A DNA stretch of 64,000 nucleotides, from contig NZ_JACVAE010000001.1 in the NCBI RefSeq assembly GCF_014851675.1, forward strand, positions 558,001 through 622,000. Reading direction: 5' to 3'. The notes under the pieces are model-generated. The model did not search any database, was not told the DNA's origin, and was given only the letters and a program-made list of their open reading frames with translations. The DNA comes from Rhizobium sp. ARZ01. Its GTDB lineage: Bacteria; Pseudomonadota; Alphaproteobacteria; Rhizobiales; Rhizobiaceae. Positions 63,084-64,000 of the stretch are shown here, one piece after another; the stretch's first letter is position 1; each line of letters begins with the position of its first letter. A program made the translations under genes and the position numbers.

Positions 63084-64000
63084 CTATTGGAACGCTGTCT
63101 CGAAGAAGCTTCTCAGCTTGCGCGAGTGCAGTTTTTCCGTCGGCATGCCGGCGAGCTTCTCCAGTGCCCGGATGCCGATGCGCAGGTGCTGGTTGACCTG
63201 GGTCCGGTAAAAGGCTGTTGCCATGCCGGGCAATTTCAACTCCCCGTGCAGGGGCTTGTCGGAGACGCAGAGCAGGGTGCCGTAGGGCACACGGAAGCGG
63301 AAACCGTTGGCCGCGATCGTTGCCGATTCCATATCGAGCGCGATCGCGCGCGACTGCGACAGCCGCTTCACCGGTCCGCGCTGGTCGCGCAATTCCCAGT
63401 TGCGATTGTCAATCGTGGCGACCGTGCCGGTGCGCATAATGCGCTTCAGGTCGTAGCCCTCGAGCCCCGTCACCTCGGCGACGGCGCTTTCGAGCGCGAC
63501 CTGCACTTCGGCCAGCGCCGGGATCGGCACCCACACCGGCAGGTCGTCATCGAGCACGTGATCCTCGCGCACATAGGCATGGGCAAGCACGTAGTCGCCG
63601 AGCGTCTGGCTGTTGCGAAGCCCGGCGCAGTGACCGAGCATCAGCCAGGCATGCGGGCGCAGTACGGCGATGTGGTCGGTGATCGTCTTGGCGTTGGAGG
63701 GGCCGACGCCGATGTTGACGAGCGTGATGCCGCCGTGGCCTTTGCGCTTGATATGGTAGGCCGGCATCTGTGGCAGCCGCGCCAGCGTCAGGTCCGTATC
63801 CGGCTTGTCGTTTCCGGCCTGGGTGACGACGTTTCCGGGCTCGACGAAGGCCGTATAACCATTGCCGCCCTCGGCCATCTGCAACCGTGCCCAGGCGCAG
63901 AATTCATCGACATAGAACTGGTAGTTCGTGAAGAGTACGAAGTTCTGGAAGTGGTTGGCGTTGGTCGCCGTGTAGTGGCTGAGGCGAGCAAGCGAGTAGT
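63084..64000 (-). CDS. amn: AMP nucleosidase, C-terminal part (gene continues beyond window)
   Basis: AMP nucleosidase splits AMP to adenine and ribose 5-phosphate in purine balance. The visible 305 codons include the N-terminal-domain end RLSHYTATNANHFQNFVLF and FTNYQFYVDEFCAWARLQMA. The nucleoside-phosphorylase fold follows with LVNIGVGPSNAKTITDHI, LMLGHCAGLRNSQTLGDYV and the C-terminal ALDMESATIAANGFRFRVPY. The reading frame is open through base 64000, so the N-terminus lies outside the window; an internal ATG at 63884 is not the start. The stop is five bases from the converging flippase-like gene. Confidence 0.93.
   Translation of the reverse strand, partial: YSLARLSHYTATNANHFQNFVLFTNYQFYVDEFCAWARLQMAEGGNGYTAFVEPGNVVTQAGNDKPDTDLTLARLPQMPAYHIKRKGHGGITLVNIGVGPSNAKTITDHIAVLRPHAWLMLGHCAGLRNSQTLGDYVLAHAYVREDHVLDDDLPVWVPIPALAEVQVALESAVAEVTGLEGYDLKRIMRTGTVATIDNRNWELRDQRGPVKRLSQSRAIALDMESATIAANGFRFRVPYGTLLCVSDKPLHGELKLPGMATAFYRTQVNQHLRIGIRALEKLAGMPTEKLHSRKLRSFFETAFQ

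Overview
The window is GC-rich, densely coded alphaproteobacterial chromosome and most resembles a member of the Rhizobiaceae (Sinorhizobium/Ensifer/Rhizobium). The reasons are the gene order ccmIEFH - degP - two-component pair - glnE - pleC-like kinase - pepN, two copies of a RIME-type palindromic intergenic element (about 42.3 and 51.5 kb), a divergent family-4-like uracil-DNA glycosylase, and an ArnC/ArnT-like pair resembling the rhizobial lipid A galacturonosylation genes. These assignments come from reading motifs and gene order; no database search was run.

Region 1 (0-16.4 kb) is housekeeping. It holds a translationally coupled cytochrome c maturation operon (ccmI, ccmE, ccmF, ccmH), a Do-like periplasmic protease, an OmpR-type regulator with its sensor kinase, the glutamine synthetase adenylyltransferase glnE, and on the opposite strand a PleC-type histidine kinase and aminopeptidase N.

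Region 2 (16.4-40.8 kb) looks accessory and catabolic. It starts with an orphan molybdenum hydroxylase large subunit and an EamA permease, then two degraded gene remnants. Operon A follows, divergent from a TetR regulator. It encodes a three-subunit molybdenum hydroxylase (FAD, 2Fe-2S and Mo subunits), a complete branched-chain-amino-acid-type ABC importer and a CoxG-like SRPBCC protein. After 0.9 kb of apparently decayed DNA comes operon B: a second complete importer of the same class, a Zn amidohydrolase of the N-carbamoyl-L-amino acid hydrolase type, an M81 (MlrC) metallopeptidase and a GntR/FCD regulator. The region ends in a frameshifted, left-truncated IS5-family transposase. Each operon has dyad sites in its promoter that fit its own regulator. 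The two operons read as uptake-plus-degradation systems for nitrogen-containing small molecules whose identity the sequence does not give.

Region 3 (40.8-64 kb) returns to core-like gene content. It includes an MFS permease, two tiny unannotated ORFs, a uracil-DNA-glycosylase-like protein, an SDR lacking the usual catalytic Tyr/Lys, a YegD-like Hsp70, ETF-ubiquinone oxidoreductase, an L,D-transpeptidase lipoprotein and a glycine-betaine-type binding protein plus permease with no ATPase beside them. Further on are an EamA exporter divergent from an Lrp regulator, DoxX, an MFS permease, a lipid kinase, a divergent polyamine-catabolism pair (PuuA-like ligase and class III aminotransferase), an ArnT/ArnC-like glycosyltransferase pair divergent from a flippase-like membrane protein, and the 3' part of an AMP nucleosidase gene that runs off the window. 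Local duplications (a 59-bp tandem repeat and a 37-bp repeat of a gene 3' end) and strong hairpins mark several intergenic regions. No rRNA, tRNA or CRISPR array was recognised.
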